From an uncultured Candidatus Melainabacteria bacterium (GTDB lineage Bacteria; Cyanobacteriota; Vampirovibrionia; Gastranaerophilales; Gastranaerophilaceae), in NCBI GenBank assembly GCA_934718085.1, contig CAKUZL010000001.1:186001-250000 (forward strand): 64,000 nucleotides of DNA, read 5' to 3'. Made by a program: the position numbers and the translations under genes. Below, one piece after another: positions 9,701-18,380 of the stretch. The first letter of the stretch is position 1. Each line of letters begins with the position of its first letter. The notes below the pieces were generated by a model. That model did no database searches. It was given only the letters and a program-made list of their open reading frames with translations, and was not told the DNA's origin.

Positions 9701-12700
9701 GAAAGTGCAAAGAGTGCAATAAATATGACGGGTTCCGAAGCAAAGCTGACACTTGACGGCGGTGATAAATGGGAAAAAGGTCATTTAATTGTTGCCGCAG
9801 GAACCGTTAATTTATCGGGCGGATTCAGCAAGGCGACGGATACTTCGTCCGTATATCAACAGGGAACAGGTTCAACATTGAATTTGGCGGGTAATTCGAG
9901 TTTAATGATAACTTCGGATGTGAATACCGAAACCGGGTACAAATCTTTCATTTCCGGAGGTACCGTTAATGTATCGGATAAATCGTCTTTAACTGTGAAA
10001 AACGGTTCATCCAATACTTCGGAGTTAAATATTTCAAATGGTTCGTTCACATTGGGTGACGGAATTAATTCGACTACGTATGCTGTGTCGAAAGGTAATT
10101 TGTCTACAGATTCGACAGTAAGCGTAAAGACCGGATCCGATTTGATTTTGGCGGGTGAAAACACGTCGATGTCGGTAAATTCAGGTGATGATTGGAGTGG
10201 AACGATTTCTGTCATAAACGGAGCAACTCTCAATGTCGACGAAATCTCTTCAAACGGTGAAATTTATGCAACCAAAGGTACGATAAACATCGGCGAAACT
10301 TCTTCCGCAACGTTGAAGACAGGTTCATCGGGGTACATTGCGGGAACCGATGTCACCGTAAATCTTGCAAAAGGTTCCACAATCGATATCGACGGTTCGA
10401 GACAAATAGGCGAAACCAATTACGGTTTGGTTCTCGACTCAGGCGATACCTGGAACGGAACGATTTTGAACAACAACGCAAACGGTAACTTCTCGTTGGT
10501 AAACACGGAAGACACCGAATTTACGGTTGTTGCGGGTAACGACAGAAAATACGTTCAAACGGCGGGCAGCCTGCTTCTGAACGGAAAAACGTCTTTGGAA
10601 CTTGAAGAAGGTTCCGACAGCTACATCGATACTTCGGTGGGCGGCGGAGACATAACCCTTGCGGGTTCTTCAAATCTGAAATTGAATTCGTCGTCGAAAA
10701 TATCCGAGACCGGTGATGTCGATATTGCGGCAGGTGCGACGCTCGACGTGAACGGTGCAGATGTTGCGCTTGATTCTTCCGACGTTTGGAGCGGTTCGAT
10801 TTCGAACAACGCTGCGGGCGGAACTCTTTCGTTGGACGGTGTTCAAAAAACCGACTTGGGAAGCATGTCCTCGTACAAACAAACGGCCGGCGATTTGGTT
10901 ATGAGAAATTCGTCTCTTGATTTGAGTACGAGTAACTCGAGCAGAATTTTGACGAGTTCGACGGCATCGGGCGATATTACGTTGATTAATTCGACGTTGA
11001 CTTTGAACGCATCTTCCGGATTGGCTAAAGAAAGCGAATTAAATATAGATGCTTCTTCGACCTTGAATATAGGTGATTGTGACGACGTTAACATCAATTC
11101 TAACGATGTTTGGAACGGAACCGTTACCAACACTTCGAGTTCGGGTGTTTTGACCGTATCCGGAATGACCGTGACGACCGATTCTTCGAGAAAATATCAA
11201 CAAACTGACGGTTCTTTGATTCTTGACGGTTCGAAAATGACAATTTCGAATTCTTCGAGTTCGGTAACGGGCGGACAAATCTCGTTGGTCGGAGGTTCGT
11301 CGTTCATTGACGGATCGGGTTCGAAGCTTGAATCCGCGGAAGTAATAACCGATTCTTCACCGAATGCGTTCGGGGTATCGAACGGTACAACGTTTACTTT
11401 GACAGGTTCTTCGGAAATTAAGTCGTCAACCAGACTCAACGTCGGGTCGAATTCGTCGTTGGTATTGAACGGAAATTCATCTTCTCAATTGACGGTCGGC
11501 GATGATGATACCTGGACAGGCGATGTCAGCGTTGTTTCCGGTAAATTTAACGTGATCGGAACCGCAGGAAAAGCGGAATCCGCAACGTTGAAACAAACAG
11601 GTTCGAATGCAGAAACGACGGTATCGGGCGAATTGGATTTGAATAATTCTGCGGACGTTATTTCGGCAGGTACTTTGAATGTCGGAGACGGTACGTCGAA
11701 CGGAAAATTGATTGTTTCCGAAGGTACGATTGAAAAAGATGCAAGCGTTGACATTAATACCGGAAGTTCGATTGCGATATCCGGCAGCGGTAATGTAACC
11801 TTGAACGGTAGCGGAACCGGTATCGACAAGTGGGCCGGCGACGTATCGTTGGCCGGCGACGGCGAGTTGACTCTCGACGGATTTACCAAAACAACTACGA
11901 GCGATTCAACCTATAACCAATCGGGCGGATCTTTGAGTCTCGACAATTCTTCTTCTTTGACTTTGAGCGAAGGCAGTAATTTAACTGGCGGATCCGTAAG
12001 TCTCGAAAATTCGTCGTCGTTGGCGCTTGAAAACGGACAGCGGGATATATCTGTTTCGATAAAATCGAACGACGGAACTTCGAATTCGTTGGCGGTCGGA
12101 AATTCAACCGGAACGGTATCTTCGTCGTTGACTCTGACCGGATCTTCATCGATAGACAAAGAAACTTCTGTAACCGTAAACAAAAATTCTTCGATAACTT
12201 TGGCAGGATCTTCGTCGTTGACCTTGAACGAAAACGATAACTGGAAGGGTACCATGAACGTTGCCGGCGGCGATTTGGTTTTGAACGGAGTCGATTCGTC
12301 GGAAGGGAAACTCGTTCAGTCGGCGGGAAGCACGACTTTGGCGGGTGATTATTCGTTGTCCGAAGGAACGGAAGTAACGGGCGGTGCAGTAAATATCGGT
12401 ATTTCCGATTATCCCGGTCCCGGAGTGGACGGTTCGTTGACCGTAAAAGTCGGTGAAATAACCAAGGCTCCGAACGTTAATATTACGGACAGAGGAACTT
12501 TGACGGTAGACGGAGGGGCCGTAACTCTCGATAACGACTTGATTGCCGGAACTCAGGATTCTTGGGACGGAGCTCTTAATTTGGTTTCGGGAACTTTGAA
12601 CCTGACCAACGGAATGAGCAATTCGTCTTCGTCGTCGAAGTTTACGCAAACGGGCGGAATGTTGAATATGGATTCCGCATCGTTGGAATTGACGGGTACT

Positions 12701-15700
12701 AAAGGAACCATTACCGACGGTACCGTAAACATCGCGAACAATTCGAAATTAACTTTGGCAAACGGTTCGACGAGTTCGGGTGTCTTTAAAACCGCCGATA
12801 AAAAAGCAAACGAAATTACGATTACCCGAAATTCGACAATGCATTTAAAAGAAGGTTCGGATCTGAGTTCGTATTCCGAAATTACGATTGATCAAGGATC
12901 GAAACTTGATATCTCGGCGGGTACCGTAGGTTTGGATTCGACCGACGGCAGTGCCGATACCTGGAACGGCGATGTTTCACTTTCCGGAAACGGTTCTTTG
13001 ACCATAAAAGATCTTTCGAAATCTACGACATCGTCTTCGACGTTTGTACAGGAAAATGGCGGATCTCTTTCGTTGGCAGGTTCGTCGAACCTTGATTTGT
13101 CGGCTGATTCGAACAGTTACATAAGAACTTCGTCTTCGAACGCTTCGAATATATCGTTGGAAGGTTCTTCTGCGTTGACATTGAATGATGTTTCAACCAT
13201 TGACGAATCCACCGACCTGTCGATAGGCGTGTCCGCAACGTTGGATGTTAACGGTGCCGATGTAACCTTGAATAATGTCGGAGCGGTTGTCGGTGATTCG
13301 TGGAACGGAAAAATTACAAACAACAAAGCCGGCGGTTCCTTGACTTTGAAAGATTCGCAAGTTGACGATACGAGCGCGGCTTCATACAATCAAAGCGCGG
13401 GCGATTTGTTGATGGATAATTCTTCGTTGGATTTGTCTCATAAGTCGAGCAGCAGAATTTCAACATCGGCTACGGCGCCGGGAAACATAACTTTGGCAAA
13501 CGGTTCGCACCTTTCGTTGAACGGAAACTCCACGATTGACGCGGCAAGCGACGTAACGATAGATTCTTCGTCGAGACTCAGCCTTGCGGGTGCCGACGTA
13601 ACTCTCAATAATGTCGGTGAAGCGGACGGCGACTTGTGGTACGGTGCAATCGATAACAAGGTTGCTTCGGACGGCGACGGATTTACCTTGGTAAATTCGA
13701 CAAAGTCGACTTCGAGAACGAATTCGTACGAACAAACCGCAGGTAACCTCGTTTTGGATAATTCGACTCTCGATTTGAGTGCGGATACGGCAAGCAGCAT
13801 CAAAACTTCTGCCGAAGAAAGCGGAAACATTACGTTGAAAAACGGTTCGAACCTTAAGTTGAACTCCGAATCGACTGTTGCACGCGAAAGTGTCGTAAAA
13901 ATCGACAAAGATTCGACTCTTACGGTAAACGACTCGACCGTCGTTATAAACGGCGATTCGACGGGTGAAACCAATGATACTTGGGACGGAAACATTATTG
14001 TCGATACATCTTCGTCTCATCTCAACATTCAAGGTTCTATGAACAGAACGGGTTCGTTGACACAAACCGCGGGAACGACGACTGTATCTTCGACCGGTGA
14101 CGATACGTTCTACTTTAACAACGAATCCGATTCGATAACCGGCGGAACGTTGAACATCGGAACCGCGGATAACGAAAACAGCGCAAATGTGGAAATTTCG
14201 GCAGGAATGACCATCGACAAAGCTCCGAACGTTAACATTTTCGAAGGAAGTCTCGTTAAGTTGAACAACGGGGATGCGTCGTTGACGTTGGATAACGATA
14301 CTCTTGCGGGAACGGAAGATATCTGGAGCGGCAGCATTCTTCTCGAAAACGGAACGCTGAATATGACTTCGGGCATATCGAAAACAACGACCGATGATTC
14401 AACGTACAATCAAACAGGCGGAACTCTGAATATGGACAAAGCGTCGTTGGATTTGGCAACTTCGAAAAGTACCGTAACCGGCGGAAATATCAATCTTGCA
14501 AACTTGTCGTCGTTGTCGTTTAACAACGGAGTTCAAAACACCGGAACGATTAAAACGGTCGACAAAAAATTTAACAGTCTCAATCTCGGAAACAATTCGA
14601 CCTTGACTTTGGCAGAAGGGTCGGACTTAAGTTCTTATGCGACGATAACAATCGAAAAAGGTTCGAAACTTGATGTTCCGACAGGAAACGTCGTGTTGGA
14701 TTCTTCGGAAGGCAGTGCGGATACCTGGCGCGGTGATATATCACTTTCGGGTAACGGAAATCTGACTCTTAAAGATTTCTCCAAAACAACGCACGACGAA
14801 TCAAGATTTACTCAGGAAAACGGCGGTTCGTTAACGTTGGCAGGCAGCTCGAAGTTGGATTTGAGCAATACAAACAGCTACATAAAAACTTCGTCTTCGA
14901 ATGCTTCGAGCATTATGTTGGAAGGTTCATCATCGTTGACTTTGAACAATGTTTCCACCGTTGACGCTTCAACGAATTTGTCGATAGGAGTTTCTTCGAC
15001 GTTGGATATAAACGGTGCAAACGTTGAAGTAAACAAAGTCGGTCAAACGGACGGTGATGTTTGGAACGGAAGAATCGTCAATAACATCGCGGGCGGAAGA
15101 TTTATTCTTTCCGATTCGACGGTAAACGAATCGACAAACGCTTCTTACGTTCAAAGTGCGGGCGACCTCGTGATGAACAATTCCATGCTTGATTTGAGCA
15201 ACAAGTCGAGCAGCAGAATTTCGACGTCGGAAACCGATGCGGGCAACATCACGTTGGCAAACGGTTCAACTCTCTATCTTAACGCAAACTCGACAATCGA
15301 TGCGGCAAGCACGGTTTCGATAGATTCTTCTTCGAAGTTGGGTATTCAAGGTGCGGAAGTAACGTTGAACAATATCGGTCAAACAGGCGGAGATACCTGG
15401 CTCGGAGCTATCGAGAATACTGCGGCTTCGGAAGACGGACACTTGACGTTGGTATCTTCGAACAAATCGACAATCGGAAACAATTCGTATAAGCAAACCG
15501 CGGGTAACCTGATTCTTGACGATTCGACCCTCGATTTGAGTGCGGATACGAACAGCTCGATTATTACGAGTGCCGAAGAAAACGGTAATATCACGTTGAG
15601 AAACAACTCGACGTTGGTTCTCAACGGTGTTTCTAACGTTGCGAGAGAAAGCGTCGTCAATATCGAAGATAATTCGGTATTCAGAGTCGGCGGAGCTAAC

Positions 15701-17362
15701 GTAACGTTGAACGGAATCGGCAGAGAAGGCGACAGCGCAACCGATACCTGGAACGGTAAAGTTGTTCTCGATAACGGATCTTTGGTTCTCGACAATGTTG
15801 AAACCGGGCTCGGCGGAGAAGGTCAACCGATGTACGAACAAACCGGCGGTACTTTGAATCTGATGAACGACTCGATTTTGAAAATCGCAAACGGCGGAAT
15901 GATAAACGGCGGTTCGTTGTTAATTGACGACAGATCTTCAATGAGTGTAATGACCGGAAATATCAATTTATCGGGCAACTTCAGTTCTTCGGGTACGTTC
16001 AACTCAATGAACGGAACATTTGAAGACCATACAATCGGTGGAGATATGGTTGTTCGCAACGACGAAGGATACAGAGGTCTTGCAGACTTCTGGCTCGACT
16101 TCGGTGCAACCGGTCATGATAAGTTCACCATTGGCGGTGCAAACGGCGTAACCATTTCCGATTTGGCGAAAAACGGTACGATTACCATCGGTGACTTCAA
16201 CATTGTCGGCGATTTGACTGCCGATAAGTATGAATATCTTGTATTTGATGCCGGTAAGTATGATGAAAACGTAATCTTTACGGCAGCAGATAAGCAGGTT
16301 AAATCTCAAAACGGATCGACCTACAAATTGACTTCGGAAGGAAACGGTAAGTATACGTTGATAAGAGTCGGAGGAGGCGGCGGACGCGGCGGATTCGACT
16401 TCAACAACCCCGAATTGTATCGCGGTCAGGTTGCAACGGTTGCAAGTTACGCAAACCAATTGCTGATTGACAACATCTTGTTCGATCACGTCGATTTGAT
16501 TAACCAAGGTGATTTGGCATTGTCGACAAAAGGCGGCGCAAACACTTCCGCTTCGATTGCTCCTCAGTACGCACCTTACCTCCATACCAAAGAACAAGGC
16601 GGTATCTGGTACAAATCTTACGGTAACTTCGAAACATTGCACATGACGAACGGACTTGACGTAAGAAACAACGGATACGGTGCGTTAATCGGGGTCGACA
16701 TGCCTATCAACGATTTGGGCCGCGGATGGAAGTTATTGCCGACGTTGTACACGGCTTATAACGGCGGTCACCAAACTTACAACGGTGTCGGACTTTACCA
16801 AAACGGCGGACAAGGCGGTATCATGGGAACCTTTATGAAAGGTAACTTCATGGGTTCGATCCTCGGTTACGGCGGAGGTTACGGCAACCATATGTCCGTA
16901 AAAGGCGGTTCGGAAGATACCGGAAACTGGTTTGCGGGTACTGCGGCAAAAACCGTTTACAATATCAATCTCCCCTGGGATTTGGTATTGCAACCGACAG
17001 GTATGATTGCTTACAACATCTTCGGAACTCAAAATTGGGAAACCAGCATCGGCAACCTGAACATGAACTCCGGATACCTGAACGGTATAAACCTTGCCCC
17101 CGGTGTAAACTTGATTTGGAACAAGAAGTCGTTCTCGATTTACGGAACTTCCCAAGTTGTATTCAACATCAACTCAAGTTCCTCGGGTACCGCAAACGGT
17201 CAACCGATAAAAGACGTCAAGATGAAATCCACTTACGTCGAATTCGGACTCGGGTTCAAGAAATCTTTCAAAGAAAGATTTTCGGCATACCTCCAAGGAA
17301 CATGCAGAGCGGGCGCAAGACTCGGTACCGCATTCCAAGGTGGTTTGGAATATCGTTTCTGA
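6779..17362 (+). CDS. Giant repetitive autotransporter adhesin (3,527 residues)
   Basis: Residues 1-23 form a signal peptide (MKHNK start, hydrophobic core, cleavage near SDAEP). The passenger, about residues 25-3195, is Ser/Thr/Asn/Gly-rich and nearly Cys-free. It is built from repeats with the skeleton D-x-W-x-G ... Y-x-Q-(T/S)-x-G-x-L ... S-x-L; I count 24 Trp-Gly-type motifs, consistent with a beta-helix. A DFWLDFGATG block is followed by a glycine hinge near residue 3200, a short helix, and a C-terminal barrel of about 260 residues rich in aromatic/Gly alternation and ending in YRF, as type V secretion barrels end in Phe. It is likely displayed on the outer membrane; the binding target is unknown. 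The ATG is preceded by a modest ACGGAGC site. The gene stands alone and ends at a strong terminator. Confidence 0.88.
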   Translation: MKHNKTLLLAAICASSVMLPSDAEPVTVDTSVNAGSSYTVDSVDAWTAGLDNRGGTVLLNGQKHTTDASATYNQNTSSSGANNLIIYSDGSLTLTSPDSKVTQGTVTLGNPDGSSSKGSVYFHNGTSNSANVYTADQNSNVFEIGDGTTATQFTFKGGSVNSSTSLRVQDNSTLNIDATDNTSSVSMALGDSSTDQWSGDINLSGGTFNLTSAVLSTTASKTTRASSEFVQTGGNLTLNNVDLRLTNVTGDGSKITLSDAASSLKIASGSLTLNEASTIKEEASVSLDSLASTLNVGKGSVSLDSSDTWHGTINNTESEGTLFINGAMNRTSDGNVVGSLNQTNGTTTVAGSTTFALDNVKDKVTGGNFNVGATSQTGTVNVSAGVIEDTANVNVRAGSTLIVSGSSTIDGNVTLNSGDSWNGNVSVGGGTDHGSLTIKDMTGSSSLTTDASKTFNMTGGNTVLDNSNVTLNTASSKLYGGTLTLSNGSTMTVANGVANKSQLSMSEGNTFNVIGKSSNTTTYEDVSLYVPGGNLNIGDGTNKAQLNASGGRISSNANVDIAKNGTLSVNGATVVLDGTDTWDGNVSMGSGTLNVSSMNVATDANRTYSQTGGMLSLSNSSVALNTPSSTVSGDSIIKITDGSSLDINNGSSNSANVGMTGGELNVGGSGTYMTIKDVGETTSNISGGTLSVSDTAVVKTVDNTVISGGTLTASDSSRLNFDGNTKFTGGTVIMSDSSNLISEGNATLSGGKINLNKNSTMNANEKTLLSGSTININENASMVSSGATITGGSINVSSSATNALNLKNTTMTAGTITVTGSNVSVANDSSLSGGSLILENTETSNTTLNNSGMISYGTTVKLGTGTTTNVNNGGTLRMNSAQGELAGDVWNGTVNVKNGGTFETTFSSTYTGKTGTLNQTEAGASTIVSSGNLALNNENDKITAGTLKIGKDGASGSLDISKGIVGATATVDMSESAKSAINMTGSEAKLTLDGGDKWEKGHLIVAAGTVNLSGGFSKATDTSSVYQQGTGSTLNLAGNSSLMITSDVNTETGYKSFISGGTVNVSDKSSLTVKNGSSNTSELNISNGSFTLGDGINSTTYAVSKGNLSTDSTVSVKTGSDLILAGENTSMSVNSGDDWSGTISVINGATLNVDEISSNGEIYATKGTINIGETSSATLKTGSSGYIAGTDVTVNLAKGSTIDIDGSRQIGETNYGLVLDSGDTWNGTILNNNANGNFSLVNTEDTEFTVVAGNDRKYVQTAGSLLLNGKTSLELEEGSDSYIDTSVGGGDITLAGSSNLKLNSSSKISETGDVDIAAGATLDVNGADVALDSSDVWSGSISNNAAGGTLSLDGVQKTDLGSMSSYKQTAGDLVMRNSSLDLSTSNSSRILTSSTASGDITLINSTLTLNASSGLAKESELNIDASSTLNIGDCDDVNINSNDVWNGTVTNTSSSGVLTVSGMTVTTDSSRKYQQTDGSLILDGSKMTISNSSSSVTGGQISLVGGSSFIDGSGSKLESAEVITDSSPNAFGVSNGTTFTLTGSSEIKSSTRLNVGSNSSLVLNGNSSSQLTVGDDDTWTGDVSVVSGKFNVIGTAGKAESATLKQTGSNAETTVSGELDLNNSADVISAGTLNVGDGTSNGKLIVSEGTIEKDASVDINTGSSIAISGSGNVTLNGSGTGIDKWAGDVSLAGDGELTLDGFTKTTTSDSTYNQSGGSLSLDNSSSLTLSEGSNLTGGSVSLENSSSLALENGQRDISVSIKSNDGTSNSLAVGNSTGTVSSSLTLTGSSSIDKETSVTVNKNSSITLAGSSSLTLNENDNWKGTMNVAGGDLVLNGVDSSEGKLVQSAGSTTLAGDYSLSEGTEVTGGAVNIGISDYPGPGVDGSLTVKVGEITKAPNVNITDRGTLTVDGGAVTLDNDLIAGTQDSWDGALNLVSGTLNLTNGMSNSSSSSKFTQTGGMLNMDSASLELTGTKGTITDGTVNIANNSKLTLANGSTSSGVFKTADKKANEITITRNSTMHLKEGSDLSSYSEITIDQGSKLDISAGTVGLDSTDGSADTWNGDVSLSGNGSLTIKDLSKSTTSSSTFVQENGGSLSLAGSSNLDLSADSNSYIRTSSSNASNISLEGSSALTLNDVSTIDESTDLSIGVSATLDVNGADVTLNNVGAVVGDSWNGKITNNKAGGSLTLKDSQVDDTSAASYNQSAGDLLMDNSSLDLSHKSSSRISTSATAPGNITLANGSHLSLNGNSTIDAASDVTIDSSSRLSLAGADVTLNNVGEADGDLWYGAIDNKVASDGDGFTLVNSTKSTSRTNSYEQTAGNLVLDNSTLDLSADTASSIKTSAEESGNITLKNGSNLKLNSESTVARESVVKIDKDSTLTVNDSTVVINGDSTGETNDTWDGNIIVDTSSSHLNIQGSMNRTGSLTQTAGTTTVSSTGDDTFYFNNESDSITGGTLNIGTADNENSANVEISAGMTIDKAPNVNIFEGSLVKLNNGDASLTLDNDTLAGTEDIWSGSILLENGTLNMTSGISKTTTDDSTYNQTGGTLNMDKASLDLATSKSTVTGGNINLANLSSLSFNNGVQNTGTIKTVDKKFNSLNLGNNSTLTLAEGSDLSSYATITIEKGSKLDVPTGNVVLDSSEGSADTWRGDISLSGNGNLTLKDFSKTTHDESRFTQENGGSLTLAGSSKLDLSNTNSYIKTSSSNASSIMLEGSSSLTLNNVSTVDASTNLSIGVSSTLDINGANVEVNKVGQTDGDVWNGRIVNNIAGGRFILSDSTVNESTNASYVQSAGDLVMNNSMLDLSNKSSSRISTSETDAGNITLANGSTLYLNANSTIDAASTVSIDSSSKLGIQGAEVTLNNIGQTGGDTWLGAIENTAASEDGHLTLVSSNKSTIGNNSYKQTAGNLILDDSTLDLSADTNSSIITSAEENGNITLRNNSTLVLNGVSNVARESVVNIEDNSVFRVGGANVTLNGIGREGDSATDTWNGKVVLDNGSLVLDNVETGLGGEGQPMYEQTGGTLNLMNDSILKIANGGMINGGSLLIDDRSSMSVMTGNINLSGNFSSSGTFNSMNGTFEDHTIGGDMVVRNDEGYRGLADFWLDFGATGHDKFTIGGANGVTISDLAKNGTITIGDFNIVGDLTADKYEYLVFDAGKYDENVIFTAADKQVKSQNGSTYKLTSEGNGKYTLIRVGGGGGRGGFDFNNPELYRGQVATVASYANQLLIDNILFDHVDLINQGDLALSTKGGANTSASIAPQYAPYLHTKEQGGIWYKSYGNFETLHMTNGLDVRNNGYGALIGVDMPINDLGRGWKLLPTLYTAYNGGHQTYNGVGLYQNGGQGGIMGTFMKGNFMGSILGYGGGYGNHMSVKGGSEDTGNWFAGTAAKTVYNINLPWDLVLQPTGMIAYNIFGTQNWETSIGNLNMNSGYLNGINLAPGVNLIWNKKSFSIYGTSQVVFNINSSSSGTANGQPIKDVKMKSTYVEFGLGFKKSFKERFSAYLQGTCRAGARLGTAFQGGLEYRF
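12236..15742 (+). repeat. Tandem duplication of a ~585-residue supermodule inside the adhesin
   Basis: Copy 1 spans about 12236-13975 and copy 2 about 13976-15742. Equivalent landmarks recur at near-constant offsets: the KAPNVNI block at 12464 and 14219 (1,755 nt), the GSADTW block at 12947 and 14711 (1,764 nt), and a coding 'gcggcaagc' landmark at 13541 and 15302 (1,761 nt). Order and spacing of about five elementary Trp-Gly modules are preserved in each copy, so this is a block duplication that has since diverged. Confidence 0.8.
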
Positions 17363-17379
17363 TAAAAACGCAAAAATTG

Positions 17380-17411
17380 AAGGAGTCGCAAAAATGCGGC
17401 TCCTTTTTTAT
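17380..17411 (+). terminator. Intrinsic terminator of the adhesin gene
   Basis: AAGGAGTCGCA (17380-17390) pairs with TGCGGCTCCTT (17395-17405), giving an 11-bp stem with one G-T wobble and an AAAA loop, followed by six T. It starts 17 nt after the stop codon. The 230 nt beyond, to the next gene, show no coding potential or recognisable RNA. Confidence 0.88.
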
Positions 17412-17641
17412 TTATCTTTCGTTTGAGGATGGCGGGTTCCGGTTTGAAAAAATTTTGAACACCTTTGAATATTTTTCGACGATGAAAATAATCTAAAGCC
17501 AACGGTTTTGCATAATCGGTGCATCAGGCGCAAACAAGTTCTTTATTGCAAAACTTCGAACTCGGATACCGGGGGATTTTTTTGAAAGCACGTTTAGGCT
17601 CTATCCGTTCGCCGTAAATTTAGATTGCGAAACAATAAAGA

Positions 17642-18298
17642 TTAAGCTTTTCCCGCCAGCAACATGAGGGCAAAAGTTGTGGACTCTTCGTCGCGGGCGT
17701 TTGCCAGTTTGACGGCGAGAGTTTGTTTAATCGACAAATCTTTAATCTCTTTCGAGTTCGGGCGTTTAAAAAACTTTTTAAACAGTCTTTGCGATTCGTA
17801 GTCGTACCCGGGCAGTCCCAGCTTCCATCCGCACATTTTGTGGACGTGAAGTGCCAAAAGAAAAACGTCCGGGCGTTTGCTTGTCAGAAAAAACATCGGT
17901 TTTGTCGAAAACGAAATATTTGGCAGTTCGCCCGCAAAAATCGTCAACATTATGTTCAGATACAGTGCTCGAAGTCCGTGAACTTCGCTGATAAAGCCTT
18001 CACACTCGTTGATTTTGTCCAAAATTGTTTCTGCTTTTATGCTTCGATAAACTTTTATTCCCGATTTTTCGATTGCCGCCAAAATTTTTTCGGGGTCTTT
18101 ATCGTTTTGAATAATGAAGTCCATTGCATTTTTGTCGACCTGTTTCAAGGTTTTTGTTTTTACGTTTGAGAATTTAGCCGTTTCCGAGCTGTTTAAAAAC
18201 TGTTTTTTTATATCTTTTTCGAGTTGACTTTTTTTTTGCGTAAGTTTTGCGCGTTTGAGTTTATAAATAAAATTCCGGAAATTTTTAGGTAAAAACAT
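17642..18298 (-). CDS. Conserved-looking protein of unknown function
   Basis: A 218-residue basic protein that I do not recognise. The first 60 residues are strongly charged and Lys-rich and predicted helical; the middle contains a hydrophobic helix (LYLNIMLTIFAG) and the C-terminal half an HKMCGWKLGLPGYDYE stretch that looks conserved. There is no signal peptide or clear membrane segment. It stands alone, convergent to the adhesin and divergent from rlmD. Codon use resembles its neighbours, so it is probably a real gene. No function is assigned. Confidence 0.6.
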   Translation of the reverse strand: MFLPKNFRNFIYKLKRAKLTQKKSQLEKDIKKQFLNSSETAKFSNVKTKTLKQVDKNAMDFIIQNDKDPEKILAAIEKSGIKVYRSIKAETILDKINECEGFISEVHGLRALYLNIMLTIFAGELPNISFSTKPMFFLTSKRPDVFLLALHVHKMCGWKLGLPGYDYESQRLFKKFFKRPNSKEIKDLSIKQTLAVKLANARDEESTTFALMLLAGKA

Positions 18299-18368
18299 AA
18301 ATGCACCCTCCGTTATTGATTTTACCGGATTTTAAAAAATTTTTCATCGAGAAATTCAACTTTTGTAT

Positions 18369-18374
18369 TATAAT
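18369..18374 (+). promoter_or_regulatory. TATAAT -10 box placed for a leaderless rlmD transcript
   Basis: A perfect TATAAT ends 7 nt before the A of the rlmD ATG at 18381. Transcription normally starts about 7 nt after the -10 box, which would put the first RNA base on the start codon itself. No Shine-Dalgarno sequence is present. No convincing -35 hexamer is seen. Confidence 0.5.
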
Positions 18375-18380
18375 TTTCTT

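Noticed and set aside
6900..15900. Repeated units that could suggest a CRISPR array or satellite
   Set aside because: The repetition is at protein level in one continuous frame of about 3,500 codons with degenerate DNA repeats, not short identical repeats with unique spacers.
7157..16642. Many long antisense reading frames (up to 212 codons) opposite the adhesin
   Set aside because: They mirror the adhesin repeats, lack ribosome binding sites, have Val/Pro/Ser-heavy unnatural composition, and follow the repeat phase; they arise from stop-poor Ser/Thr/Gly codons on the other strand.
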